The notes: generated from the sequence alone by a model not told the origin. DNA of 64,000 nt from Cherax quadricarinatus (GCF_038502225.1 NC_091311.1:32059716-32123715); one strand, 5' to 3'. Counted from the stretch's first letter, positions 1 to 12,610 are shown. Translations and numbers: made by a program.

Positions 1-1192
1 TATTTTTAACTGACAAATCCATTTGTTCTCTAGGCTTTCTTAACTTGTTAATCTCACTCCAAAACTTTTTCTTATTTTCAACAAAATTTGTTGATAACAT
101 CTCACCCACTCTCTCATTTGCTCTCTTTTTACATTGCTTCACCACTCTCTTAACCTCTCTCTTTTTCTCCATATACTCTTCCCTCCTTGCATCACTTCTA
201 CTTTGTAAAAACTTCTCATATGCTAACTTTTTCTCCCTTACTACTCTCTTTACATCATCATTCCACCAATCGCTCCTCTTCCCTCCTGCACCCACTTTCC
301 TGTAACCACAAACTTCTGCTGAGCACTCTAACACTACATTTTTAAACCTACCCCATACCTCTTCGACCCCATTGCCTATGCTCTCATTAGCCCATCTATC
401 CTCCAATAGCTGTTTATATCTTACCCTAACTGCCTCCTCTTTTAGTTTATAAACCTTCACCTCTCTCTTCCCTGATGCTTCTATTCTCCTTGTATCCCAT
501 CTACCTTTTACTCTCAGTGTAGCTACAACTAGAAAGTGATCTGATATATCTGTGGCCCCTCTATAAACATGTACATCCTGAAGTCTACTCAACAGTCTTT
601 TATCTACCAATACATAATCCAACAAACTACTGTCATTTCGCCCTACATCATATCGTGTATACTTATTTATCCTCTTTTTCTTAAAATATGTATTACCTAT
701 AACTAAACCCCTTTCTATACAAAGTTCAATCAAAGGGCTCCCATTATCATTTACACCTGGCACCCCAAACTTACCTACCACACCCTCTCTAAAAGTTTCT
801 CCTACTTTAGCATTCAAGTCCCCTACCACAATTACTCTCTCACTTGGTTCAAATGCTCCTATACATTCACTTAACATCTCCCAAAATCTCTCTCTCTCCT
901 CTGCATTCCTCTCTTCTCCAGGTGCATACACGCTTATTATGACCCACTTCTCGCATCCAACCTTTACTTTAATCCACATAATTCTTGAATTTACACATTC
1001 ATATTCTCTTTTCTCCTTCCATAACTGATCATTTAACATTACTGCTACCCCTTCCTTTGCTCTAACTCTCTCAGATACTCCAGATTTAATCCCATTTATT
1101 TCCCCCCACTGAAACTCTCCTACCCCCTTCAGCTTTGTTTCGCTTAGGGCCAGGACATCCAACTTCTTTTCTTTCATAACATCAGCAATCAT
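1..1192 (-). CDS. RTE-like LINE ORF: AP-type endonuclease, partial
   Basis: The frame is open from a TAA at 1,297-1,295 to base 1 with no stop (I translated all of it) and runs off the left edge. The product is the apurinic-type endonuclease that nicks target DNA for target-primed reverse transcription. Counting from the first ATG at 1,192: SETK with the catalytic Glu at residue 18, VYAP at 88-91, GDLN at 124-127, LDYVL at 191-195 and SDH at 217-219. The conserved first strand of the domain (LNVRG) lies upstream of this ATG, inside the open frame at about 1,231-1,217. The true start is therefore not this ATG, unless the N-terminal strand is lost. After the endonuclease the chain continues into a basic linker (EKKREVKRV type) leading towards RT outside the window. 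All catalytic positions are present, so this copy looks little decayed. Confidence 0.85.
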   Translation of the reverse strand, partial: MIADVMKEKKLDVLALSETKLKGVGEFQWGEINGIKSGVSERVRAKEGVAVMLNDQLWKEKREYECVNSRIMWIKVKVGCEKWVIISVYAPGEERNAEERERFWEMLSECIGAFEPSERVIVVGDLNAKVGETFREGVVGKFGVPGVNDNGSPLIELCIERGLVIGNTYFKKKRINKYTRYDVGRNDSSLLDYVLVDKRLLSRLQDVHVYRGATDISDHFLVVATLRVKGRWDTRRIEASGKREVKVYKLKEEAVRVRYKQLLEDRWANESIGNGVEEVWGRFKNVVLECSAEVCGYRKVGAGGKRSDWWNDDVKRVVREKKLAYEKFLQSRSDARREEYMEKKREVKRVVKQCKKRANERVGEMLSTNFVENKKKFWSEINKLRKPREQMDLSVKN

Positions 1193-1665
1193 CTGTTTCT
1201 TGTCATCCGCACTACATCCACGCACATTTAAGCAACCCAGTTTTATAAAGTTTTTCTTCTTCTCTTTTTTAGTAATTGTATACAGGAGAAGGGGTTACTA
1301 GCCCATTGCTCCCGGCATTTTAGTCGCCTCATACGACACGCATGGCTTACGGAGGAAAGATTCTTTTCCACTTCCCCATGGACAATAGAAGAAATAAAAA
1401 AAGAACAAGAGCTATTTAGAAAAAGGAGAAAAACCTAGATGTATGTATATATATATATATGCATGTGCGTGTCTGTGAAGTGTGACCAAAGTGTAAGTAG
1501 GAGTAGCAAGATATCCCTGTTATCTTAGCGTGTTTATGAGACAGAAAAAGAAACCAGCAATCCTACCATCATGCAAAACAGTTACAGGTTTTTGTTTCAC
1601 AGTCATCTGGCAGGACGGTAGTACTTCCCTGGGTGGTTGCTGTCTACCAACCTACTACCTATATA

Positions 1666-1669
<4 letters not shown>
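1..1669 (-). mobile_element. RTE-like LINE copy 1, 5' part
   Basis: This is the 5' part of a non-LTR retrotransposon running leftwards out of the window. From right to left it has about 370 bases of untranslated leader ending against a (TA)n tract at 1,670, then an open endonuclease frame. Bases 1-260 match the second copy at about 4,620-4,879, which carries the RT domain, so both belong to one family. The RTE assignment comes from the type of endonuclease and RT motifs and is not certain to clade. The leader contains a tiny in-frame start-Gly-stop-stop at 1,306-1,295. Confidence 0.85.
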
Positions 1670-1750
<81 letters not shown>

Positions 1751-1765
1751 GTATATATATATGTA
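1670..1765. repeat. (TA)n microsatellite
   Basis: Nearly pure TA repeat with occasional TG. It lies exactly between the 5' end of LINE copy 1 and the left end of the MITE. Confidence 0.97.
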
Positions 1766-2157
1766 TATGTCGTGCCGAATAGGCAGAACTTGCGATCTTG
1801 GCTTAAATAGCAACGCTCATCTTGCCATATAGGACAAGCGAAAATTTGTGTATGCAATAATTTCGCCAAAATCATTCTGAACCTAACGAAAAAAATATAT
1901 TTCATTGTGTTTGTTTAGTATTAAATTACTGTGAACAAATCTAAAATATATTTACTTGGGTTAGGCTAAAATAAATTGCTTTTGTTAAAACAAGGTTAGG
2001 TAAGTTTTCTAAGTTTCTTTTGGTGCAAAATTAAAAAAAAATTACATTAACATTAATGAAAAATATATATCTTTAAACGTATAAGAGAAAATTTTGGAAA
2101 GGACTTAATTTTAAATGAGTTCTTGCTAATTGACCAGTTTTACAAATTCGGCACGAC

Positions 2158-2160
<3 letters not shown>
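1766..2160. mobile_element. MITE-like element with 15-bp terminal inverted repeats
   Basis: The first 15 bases (tatgtcgtgccgaat) are the exact reverse complement of the last 15 (attcggcacgacata). The 395-bp interior is AT-rich and has no coding potential, so it is a non-autonomous DNA transposon of MITE size. (TA)n lies on both sides, which hides any target-site duplication; a TA duplication would be compatible. I recognise closely similar copies as abundant in decapod genomes, from memory only. Confidence 0.85.
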
Positions 2161-2256
<96 letters not shown>

Positions 2257-2257
2257 T
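2161..2257. repeat. (TA)n microsatellite
   Basis: Pure TA dinucleotide repeat immediately right of the MITE. With the tract at 1,670-1,765 it may be one original (TA)n array split by the MITE insertion. Confidence 0.97.
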
Positions 2258-2292
2258 CTGCAATAGGATCACAGTAAACAGGTGATTTCAAA

Positions 2293-5000
<2,708 letters not shown>

Positions 5001-5085
5001 ACAACACTGCGACTAGCCGAGGATTGCAACCCATGTCGTTTTGGCCCTCCTCATGGTGAGAGAAAAATCACACGGGACCTAGCTC
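5001..5085 (-). mobile_element. tRNA-derived SINE fragment, minus strand
   Basis: On the minus strand this reads as the end of a tRNA-like head, with a B-box-like stretch (gggttgcaatcctc) followed by ggctagtcgc. It is an inverted copy of the unit at 5,208-5,345 and 5,484-5,615. Confidence 0.6.
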
Positions 5086-5094
5086 TGCTGGGTG

Positions 5095-5205
5095 CGTCAT
5101 TCTTGTAGGATTAAACCATACTGGCTAACGCAACGGTTTGAACCGCGGGTTCAAACCCCACCCGTGGTATGGTTTGTTTGCAATCGTGTCATTACCATTT
5201 CGTGA
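5095..5205 (+). mobile_element. tRNA-derived SINE fragment
   Basis: It contains tggctaacgc (A-box-like), a B-box-like gggttcaaacccc, and then tggtatggtttg and gcaatcgtgtcatta. The same tail recurs at 10,259-10,300, 10,537-10,560 and 10,790-10,840, so it is a dispersed family. Confidence 0.65.
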
Positions 5206-5207
5206 GT

Positions 5208-5345
5208 CTTGTAGGATTGCGTGGTCCTGTGGGTTAGAGCATCATGTGTGATTGTCGCTCACCATGAGATGGGCCAAAACGACATGGGTTTGAATCCTCG
5301 GCTAGTCGCGTGTTATTGATTAATACCACTCGTTCGCGGTTTCAA
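5208..5345 (+). mobile_element. tRNA-derived SINE copy
   Basis: A tRNA-like head with gtgggttagagc (A-box-like) and gggtttgaatcctc (B-box-like), followed by a body with tgttattgattaatacca. It is a direct repeat of 5,484-5,615. Confidence 0.65.
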
Positions 5346-5483
5346 TAATGTATAAATGCTGCTCGTGAGGCTAGTACACCAAACGGGGAGTAGAATGAAA
5401 TTTGCTCACAGGCACCCACACCACCGTATGTCCTCGGATGACGGTAAAATACCTAGCTTTGCTGGGTGCGTCATTCTTGTTGG

Positions 5484-5615
5484 ATTACTTGGTCCCGTGG
5501 GATACAGTGTCGTGTGTGATTTTCGCTCGCCATGAGGTGGGCCAAAACGACATGGGTTCGAATCCTCGGCTAGTCGCAGTGTTGTTATTGATTAATACCA
5601 CCCGTTCGTGGTTAC
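5484..5615 (+). mobile_element. tRNA-derived SINE copy
   Basis: Same family as 5,208-5,345, with a better preserved B-box (gggttcgaatcctc). Its 3' end runs into (TA)n at about 5,616. The bases between the two copies (5,346-5,483) hold no feature I recognise. Confidence 0.65.
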
Positions 5616-5796
<181 letters not shown>

Positions 5797-5888
5797 CTAG
5801 TGGCACAGAAGCACTGAGCACTTACTGTCCGTTATAACAGCTTTTCCCATTAAGCAAAGTTATGTCCTCTGTCAAGAGTGTATGCACC

Positions 5889-5891
<3 letters not shown>

Positions 5892-5946
<55 letters not shown>

Positions 5947-6004
5947 TGTGTATGTGTGTGTGTGTGTGTCTGTGTATGTGTGTGTTTGTGTATATGTGTG
6001 TGTG
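5892..6004. repeat. (TG)n microsatellite
   Basis: TG repeat with TC and TA interruptions, directly at the 3' end (element sense) of the minus-strand CR1-like LINE fragment. Confidence 0.97.
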
Positions 6005-6489
6005 AATGTACTCACCTATTTGTGGTTGCAGGGGTCGAGTCACAGCTCCTGGCCCCGCCTCTTCGCTGATTGCTACTAGGTCCTCTCTCTCCCTGCCCCA
6101 TGAGCTCTATCATACCTCGCCTTAAAACTATGTATGGTTCCTGCCTCCACCACATCACTTTCTAGGCTATTCCATGGCCTGACTACTCTATGACTGAAGA
6201 AATACTTCCTAACATCCCTTTGATTCATCTGAGTCTTCAACTTCCAATTGTGACCTCTTGTGTCTGTGTCCCATCTCTGGAACATCCCGTCTTTGTCCAC
6301 CTCGTCTATTCCGCGCAGTATTTTATATGTCGTTATCATGTCTCCCCTGACCTTCCTGGCCTCAAGTGTCGTCAGGCCGATTTCCCTCAACCTTTCTTCA
6401 TAGGACAATCCCCGTAGCTCTGGGACTAGTCTTGTTGCAAACCTTTGCACTTTCTCTAATTTCTTGACGTGCTTGACTAGGTGTGGATT

Positions 6490-6491
<2 letters not shown>
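6005..6491 (-). mobile_element. CR1-like LINE copy A, 3' fragment
   Basis: A minus-strand fragment matching the C-terminal coding end and 3' untranslated region of the longer copy at 53,072-54,503. Both ends abut TG repeats: 5,892-6,004 at its 3' side and 6,492-6,521 at its 5' truncation. Confidence 0.9.
6076..6489 (-). pseudogene. CR1-like LINE ORF2, C-terminal piece
   Basis: About 137 codons stay open from the truncation point to the natural stop at 6,076. The segment lies beyond the RT catalytic core and contains LVPELRGLSYEERL, TTYKILRGID, KLKTQMNQRD and FFSHRVVRPWNSL. It matches the same region of the copy at 53,072-54,426 closely, with substitutions but no stop. It cannot encode an active protein alone. 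Confidence 0.88.

Positions 6492-6521
<30 letters not shown>
6492..6521. repeat. (TG)n microsatellite
   Basis: Short TG repeat at the 5' truncation of CR1-like copy A. Confidence 0.95.
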
Positions 6522-6525
<4 letters not shown>

Positions 6526-6689
6526 CGTATAAATTTTAACAAGTATTACCTACCAACGACAATAACAAAAGCATTTTCAAAATGCACTCGGAGTACATAA
6601 TACTGGTCAAAATACACTCACGTCTTGCGTGCAGCATCACAAAATTCATCCCTTATTCTCTCACCAGCAGCCTCTGCTCTTCTCTTTTC

Positions 6690-7060
6690 CCTTCCCGTCT
6701 TCCTTTCTCCAGGTTGGTTGGGAATGGGTAGTGATGGGCGAGGGGATGGGGTGTGGGGACCGGCGATGGGATGGGAGGATTCGGGTGCATGATGGGGATT
6801 TGCCGGGGTAGGGTAGGTCGGGGAGGGTAAGTGATGGGTGGGGAAGAACGGGGATGGGAGCGGGGAGGTGCAGGGACGGGCGCGGGGAGAGGGTGTCAGC
6901 GTGCGTGTGAGTGTGGCGCGGGTAACGTGCACACAATGGGCAGGGGCCGGGCCGCGTCACCCCCGCCCCTTTGTCCCTCCGTCAGCCGTCACAGCAACAG
7001 GTAGTCCCTGGGAGATGCCGGGAGGAGGGGGCTGAGGGGGTGGGAGAGGAAGGGCTGTGC
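6690..7060 (+). other. G-rich, CpG-containing stretch
   Basis: Many short G runs (gggg, gggatggg, gaggggatggggtgtgggg) at close spacing on the plus strand, then a CpG-dense part near 6,870-6,980 with a ccccgcccc box. It could form G-quadruplexes or be part of a CpG-island promoter. No transcript or coding exon is visible next to it, so a regulatory role is conjecture. A T run lies at about 7,208-7,232. From 7,233 to 8,220 I see no feature. Confidence 0.35.
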
Positions 7061-7203
7061 GGTAGGGTAATGTTGAGACGAAAGTGGGGGCTACGGAGGA
7101 GGGGCACCTGGCTTCCCTCTTTCCCTCCTGGATCCTGCTGTTGTTGCCTCACACACTCCGTCCTCGCCCTCGTTTCCTCCCTTTATATATATTATATTAA
7201 ATC

Positions 7204-7235
<32 letters not shown>

Positions 7236-8220
7236 TCGAGTCGCATTTGATGGCTGCACTAAAATTCGAAATTGTCATGTTGGAAGTTTTCATCACAGAT
7301 CGTGAAGCGCAGGTTGTGGAGCATACGTCAGTCAGCACCCGGAACCAGCAACCACTAGTGAAGTTACAAATGGTTTTAAAAACCGACAAGTAGAAGATTG
7401 AGACACTTATGCAACATATGGGAATCTTTTATTTACGTTTATTCCAGATTCACTAACGACACATATATAAGAGTTAATCTTAGTTACTATTTGAGGGATG
7501 GAATGAGATCTCTGTGAAATAAAGAAACAAAAAATGTAGAGGCAATTAATTGTAATGCTGTCATTTGGTAGTCTACAGAATATGACATGTTTGCAGATCT
7601 CATTATGGATCTTCAGAATAAGCAACTTATCAACACACAATTGTATCAAAGTTTACTGTTAGATAAATATTTCGTTCGCTCATTAGCATTCCTGGCAGTC
7701 ATGACAACTCACTTGAATGGGCTGCTCTAGATGTTACAAGGCAGCAGCACAACTCTTCCAAGTAGTAGTCCGCGAGAAGCTACAATTAATCTGTGTTTAA
7801 AGAAGAATTATATTGTTTACCTTGCTTCTTGTTGTGAACAGATGGCATATAATATCAAGGCCGATTTTTCAAGCTTTGCAGAGAAAAAAAACTGCTTATA
7901 TTTGTTGAATTCGAAAATGTATTTGAAGATTTTGACAAACAGAAGCACTGATTCTTCTTGTTTAACAATCCCATGAAAACTACAGAGGAGACAGTTATCA
8001 GATATTCAGCTTGAACTGTGTGAGCTACAGTCTGGTAGTTGGTCTACGATGATCATTTACCCATGCTAAGAGATTTTACACTCTAAATACTGTCAATGTT
8101 CGGTAGTTGTTAGATATATTACGCTCATTTTCTGTGAAGAAACAAGGGAAATTCAAGACCCCGAAACAAAAGGGTAACGATATGCTCGATGTTTGTCTCT
8201 GAAGCACTAACTACCAGCAG

Positions 8221-8500
8221 CACCTATTTGATTTAACCCCTACCCGGAGTTTACCTGGAGAGAGTTCCGGGGGTCAACGCCCCCGCGGCCCGGTCTGTGA
8301 CCAGGCCTCCTTAGGTCAGTGTCCCAGGATGCGACCCACACCAGTCGACTAACACCCAGGTACCCATTTTACTGATGGGGAACATAGACAACAGGTGGAA
8401 AGAAACACGTCCAATGTTTCTACTCTGGCTGGGAATCGAACCCAGGCCCTCACCGTGTGAAGCGAGAGCGTTAACCACCAGGCCACCAGAGCCTGTATGA
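8221..8500 (-). mobile_element. tRNA-derived SINE, minus strand
   Basis: Read on the minus strand, a complete-looking tRNA-like head starts at about 8,494, with tggcctggtggttaacgc (A box) and gggttcgattccc (B box). A body with gtgtgggtcgcatcctggga and a GC-rich 3' part (cgcgggggcgttgacccccg) ending near 8,221 follow. The 3' part is shared with 18,955-19,115. I recognise it as a common decapod SINE, from memory. Confidence 0.75.
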
Positions 8501-8584
8501 TTTTTTTCTGCACAACCTGAAAAGTTACCTTGATATCATATGCCCAATCTGTTACCCAGAACACTAACACTGATGATGATGATC

Positions 8585-8912
8585 AGACACACATGCAACA
8601 TCGGGGTATCTTTATTATGTAGACGTTTTGCCATCCAGCGGCTTTGTCAGTACGATAAAGAGATTGAAACGAAAGTCTGTAGAAGAGGAGGCAATCAGTC
8701 CCTCAGTCTTGCAGATTTATATACAGAAGACAGTAGATGAGGTAATCATTCCCTCATCCAAGGAGTAGGTGTTAAGCGAGGCTGAAGGACACATTATCTC
8801 CTCTTCTACAGTCTTCCGTTTATGTCTGAATTAATAATGCCACTGGATGGCTAAAAGTCTACATAATATATATACCCGTATGCTGCACATGTCTAATTCA
8901 TCAACTTGTCGG
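8585..8912. mobile_element. Foldback/MITE-like element with long imperfect inverted ends
   Basis: The left end (about 8,590-8,650, containing tttattatgtagacgttttg then ccatccag) is matched in reverse complement by the right end (about 8,835-8,905, containing ctggatggctaaaagtctac then ataata). The inverted ends are about 55-60 bases with mismatches. The interior has no coding potential. It may be a non-autonomous DNA element or two inverted copies of a smaller repeat. Bases 8,913-9,400 hold nothing I recognise. Confidence 0.6.
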
Positions 8913-9404
8913 TATTATATGCCACTAACATAACACTAATATTGATATGCAAACTGATAGGAAACAACTCACTCTTCATCAGACCTCCAATTAGTATGTA
9001 AGACTAATATTTCTTCTATTCATTTTTAACTCTTTTCGTATCAATTCTATTTAGTTATCTTTTTTATATACATATATTCATACAGTACATTCATACTGCT
9101 TCCATAATTTAACCAGCCGTAAAACATCTGTGACATTTTCTTACTATAAGAAAGCCTATAAGGCTTGTAATGGAAAGGTTTAGTGCCGAAGTTTTCCGCA
9201 TCAAGATATAAGAAGTTTTATACTGCATTACGTCATACAGGTTAGTGCCACTAGTCTTGCTTGCTTTTGTATTCTTATAGGATCAAATTTTCGTATGTTG
9301 TCTGCGAACTATACATGGATCCCGAGCCAAGAACATTCGTTTAGATGGGGAAAAAATAACATGTTTTGGCAAGAGATGATATATTATTTTTCCTGTAGTT
9401 GTAC

Positions 9405-9478
9405 AACAACAGCAGCAACCCAACAACAACAACAGCAACAACAACAATAATCAATAACCCAACAACAACAACAACAGC

Positions 9479-9547
<69 letters not shown>
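9405..9547. repeat. (CAA)n/(TAA)n compound microsatellite
   Basis: An interrupted CAA/CAG-type stretch passes into a pure TAA repeat at about 9,478-9,547. From 9,548 to 9,970 there is no feature I can name. Confidence 0.95.
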
Positions 9548-9548
<1 letters not shown>

Positions 9549-9970
9549 GCAGAATAAATGATAAATTGTATGCTGAAAAACAGCAAGCATCCTAGGAAAA
9601 ACAAACCTTCCATGTTTAGTGTGAAGCGAGAGATTAGTAATAGGTTTATTTACCAGGATTGCTGTTTTGTTTCTTTGTCTCTTGAACACTTGAACTGACA
9701 GGTAAATCTAACAATCTTCTACTTTCATTCAGTAAACACTCATCTCTACTCTCTTAAACGTTGGTGTCACAGTAGTTTATTTTCAAGTAATGTTTGTGTG
9801 TGGGACTTAACCTAGAACACACTCGCGAATTGACCTTCTACTCAAACTCGAGAAAAAACCCTGGGATACAATTAAAATAAAATTACAACTTACTGTTGTT
9901 GTATCCTGGAGACTTGGTGGGAGTTAATGAACACTTGGGTGGCAAACAATGTCTCTCCTTCAATGTCCAC

Positions 9971-10258
9971 CGTCTCAAGCTCCCTAACTAGCTTAGAGAT
10001 TCCGTCTCAAGCTCCCTAACTAGCTTAGAGATTCCGTCTCAAGCTCCCTAACTAGCTTAGAGATTCCGTCTCAAGCTCCCTAACTAGCTTAGAGATTCCG
10101 TCTCAAGCTCCCTAACTAGCTTAGAGATTCCGTCTCAAGCTCCCTAACTAGCTTAGAGATTCCGTCTCAAGCTCCCTAACTAGCTTAGAGATTCCGTCTC
10201 AAGCTCCCTAACTAGCTTAGAGATTCCGTCTCAAGCTCCCTAACTAGCTTAGAGATTC
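9971..10258. repeat. 32-bp minisatellite, nine perfect copies
   Basis: The unit starts cgtctcaagctccctaacta and ends gcttagagattc. Starts fall at 9,971, 10,003, 10,035, 10,067, 10,099, 10,131, 10,163, 10,195 and 10,227, exactly 32 apart. I found no base difference among the nine copies, which implies recent amplification or homogenisation. It ends directly at a SINE. Confidence 0.97.
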
Positions 10259-10417
10259 ACGAAATCGAAATGACACGATTGCAAATAAACCATACCACGG
10301 GTGGGGTTAGAACCTGCAATCAGAGAGTCACAAAACTCCAGACTGACGCGTTAGCCACTGGATCAGCTGGCTACAATAAGATTCATCCAACTAGGTATAT
10401 TTCTACACCATAGGAAG
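10259..10417 (-). mobile_element. tRNA-derived SINE, minus strand, left arm of an inverted pair
   Basis: On the minus strand it carries gatccagtggctaacgcgtc (A-box region), a B-box-like ggttctaacccca, then a tail tggtatggtttatttgcaat. It is inverted relative to the copy at 10,473-10,560. Confidence 0.7.
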
Positions 10418-10479
10418 GTTAGCATAGGCACCACTGTGACCGCAAATGTATTTGTGGTCACAGTGGTGCCTATGCTAAC
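10418..10479. repeat. Perfect 24-bp inverted repeat (hairpin)
   Basis: Arms 10,418-10,441 and 10,456-10,479 are exact reverse complements, starting gttagcataggcaccactgt. The 14-base spacer itself pairs partly. It sits at the join of two inverted SINE copies. Confidence 0.92.
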
Positions 10480-10560
10480 GCGTCGGTCTGGAGTTTTCTG
10501 ACTCTCTGATCGCGGGTTCTAACCCCACCAGTGGTATGGTTAGCTCAGAGACCCTGGATC
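10473..10560 (+). mobile_element. tRNA-derived SINE, plus strand, right arm of an inverted pair
   Basis: It reads gctaacgcgtcggtctggag, then a B-box-like gggttctaacccca and tggtatggtt. It is the inverted partner of 10,259-10,417. Confidence 0.65.
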
Positions 10561-10740
10561 ACGAACAGTTGGTTCCTGTATCTTTATTATAAAAATCTTA
10601 TGTCAGTAGGGCTGACTTTTAAGCGGACTGCTTATTTAATAATTATGAAAATATAATTTGACAATAAAAGAATTTAAGTGGACTTGACATATTTAGGTAA
10701 TTTGTCTTGTCTACTTATTTACAAATATTAATAACATTTC

Positions 10741-10850
10741 ATACTACGGACGGAGATAGAACCCGCGATCTCTGATCGCGGGTTCTATTCCCGTCCGTGG
10801 TATGGTTTCTTTGCAATCGTGTCATTACGATTTCGTGAGTCATTAATAAC
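10741..10850 (+). mobile_element. tRNA-derived SINE tail with small inverted repeat
   Basis: A short head-to-head arrangement: gatagaacccgcgatc and gatcgcgggttctattc are inverted around 10,772. The family tail with tggtatggtttctttgcaat follows. Same family as 5,095-5,205. Confidence 0.6.
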
Positions 10851-10974
10851 ATTTGTTATTGCATGTTTGAAACAACATATGTTCTTATCAATTTATTATA
10901 TTGGTGATACATCCTAACACCTCCCACAGGAAGATTATATAGAAAATTGGCCAATATCAAATAACTTTACTTAC

Positions 10975-11515
10975 CTGTTGTGTGGTTTGTAACACACACT
11001 GGGAGGCCAACTTTATTACTAAAGAGCACACGAGGTCGTAGACAATATGACGTCTCATTCACATCTTCCGTGTCACATTTTATGTCGTCCAATCCCTGGA
11101 TTCCTTCATTTCCGTCTATAGCTATACATTTACAAATGTCGGTCTTCTTCCCATTATATTGTAGTGTTGAATTACCCCGACAATGTTCATATCGGGCACT
11201 ACAACTTAGAGAAAAGCCTTCACGAACAAACCTGTTCGTCCTATCCTCGTTCCTCCCTGCTTCATTTCCACTCCATCTCATACACATATATTTATTTAAT
11301 TTTAGTGATATTTCTGGGTGTAATTGATTTACGTAATTATTACAGAGTAAAAAGAAAATTATAGGGGACATTTTAGTTCGCTGTGACTTACCACATTTTG
11401 TAGTCACATTAACATTACACACCTGCATTATTATATAAACATTATTATCCCTATCACTTATTACAGTTAAATCAGAAAAATTATCAAAATTTTCTATGGT
11501 TTCCTTTTCCAGCAA
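10975..11515 (-). CDS. Possible exon of an unrecognised cysteine-rich protein
   Basis: An open stretch of about 180 codons on the minus strand whose composition is not repeat-derived. It has about ten cysteines in the C-terminal two thirds (CMRW, LSCSARYEHC, ICKC, KCDTED, YCLRP, VCVTN) and several N-x-S/T sites, as in an extracellular domain. It ends at a good 5' splice site: cag at 10,977-10,975 followed by gtaagtaaag. The frame has no ATG at its start (the first usable codon is TTG at 11,515) and a TAA lies just upstream. If real it is therefore an internal exon, perhaps entered at an AG near 11,523. A second donor-like gtaagt at about 11,386 means part of the frame could be intron. I do not recognise the family and see no partner exon in the window. 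Confidence 0.3.
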
Positions 11516-11628
11516 ACAAGAGGCTAATTATCCTCTTTTCTGAATAACTGTTAACTTTTTAATTTTTTTGCCTTTCCTAACTTAATAGGTAACAGCCTTA
11601 TTTAAAAATATGTTATTAATTCCAATGC

Positions 11629-11649
11629 TACTAATACTACTACTACTAT

Positions 11650-11702
<53 letters not shown>

Positions 11703-11742
11703 ATAATAATAATAATAATAATAATAATTATTATTATTATTA
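11629..11742. repeat. (TAC)n/(TAA)n compound microsatellite
   Basis: A trinucleotide repeat switching from TAC to TAA and then to ATT. From 11,743 to 12,290 I see no feature. Confidence 0.95.
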
Positions 11743-12289
11743 ATTTACCTGCCGAGTAATACTCATTAGTGTGACAGGTGTCAGTAGCATATATCATACT
11801 AGCTGTCAGGTGAGTTTAACACTGTTTACTTTGCTAGAGTTGTTAGTTCAAACAGTTGGTGTCTACATGTTTTTGCATGTAAGTGGCACTCAGGGAAGCA
11901 AGTGCTAGATCAGCCACAGTGTAAGCTTGCTATGAAGATGACAAGACCATTAGTGACAGCTAAACCTTATGTCAGTTCATTGCTCGGAATGATATGCGTT
12001 GTCAGTGATGTCTTCTTTCATCAGCCTTGTTTTCGGTGTCACCGTAGTTGTTAGTGCCAAAGTTGTTAGCGTCCACGTTGTTATCGTGAAGAGAGAGTAG
12101 TTAGTGTCATAACCTTCAGTGTTCACCAGCATTCCCAGTATAAAATATTGAGAGGGAATGCCGTCATTAGTAAGATATAAGCATCGTTATTGAGTCCCAA
12201 TACTGTCACTGGTTAATGCAAGATACAGGTGCGAGGCCACCTCTAATTGTGTCACCTTTTCACTCTATATAGAGCGATGACTTAATAAA

Positions 12290-12610
12290 AGTTTGCAAGG
12301 TTATGTATATCACGTGGAGTGTATCTCCCAGTGTACCGTACATACACAAAGATGTATTTCTCATTGTAAATATGCCATGAGATGTGCGTTTCTCAATTTA
12401 TATACACCGAGGAGTGTGTATCAGCGTAAGTACATGAAAGGTCTGTATCTCCCATTGTACTGTACTTACACCGAGAGTTATGTGTCTCTCGGTTTATATA
12501 CATCTATGTGTATCAATCAACTTATATACACTGATAGGTGTGTATCTCTCAGTGCACATACACCGAGCGGTTTGTACCTTTCAGCACATAATATATATGC
12601 TGATGGTGTA
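12290..12610. repeat. Decayed minisatellite, unit about 40 bp
   Basis: The same phrases recur with many substitutions: tgtatctc, agtgtac, tatatacaccgag. The same phrases appear at 51,655-51,900, so this is one old repeat family at two sites. Confidence 0.6.
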
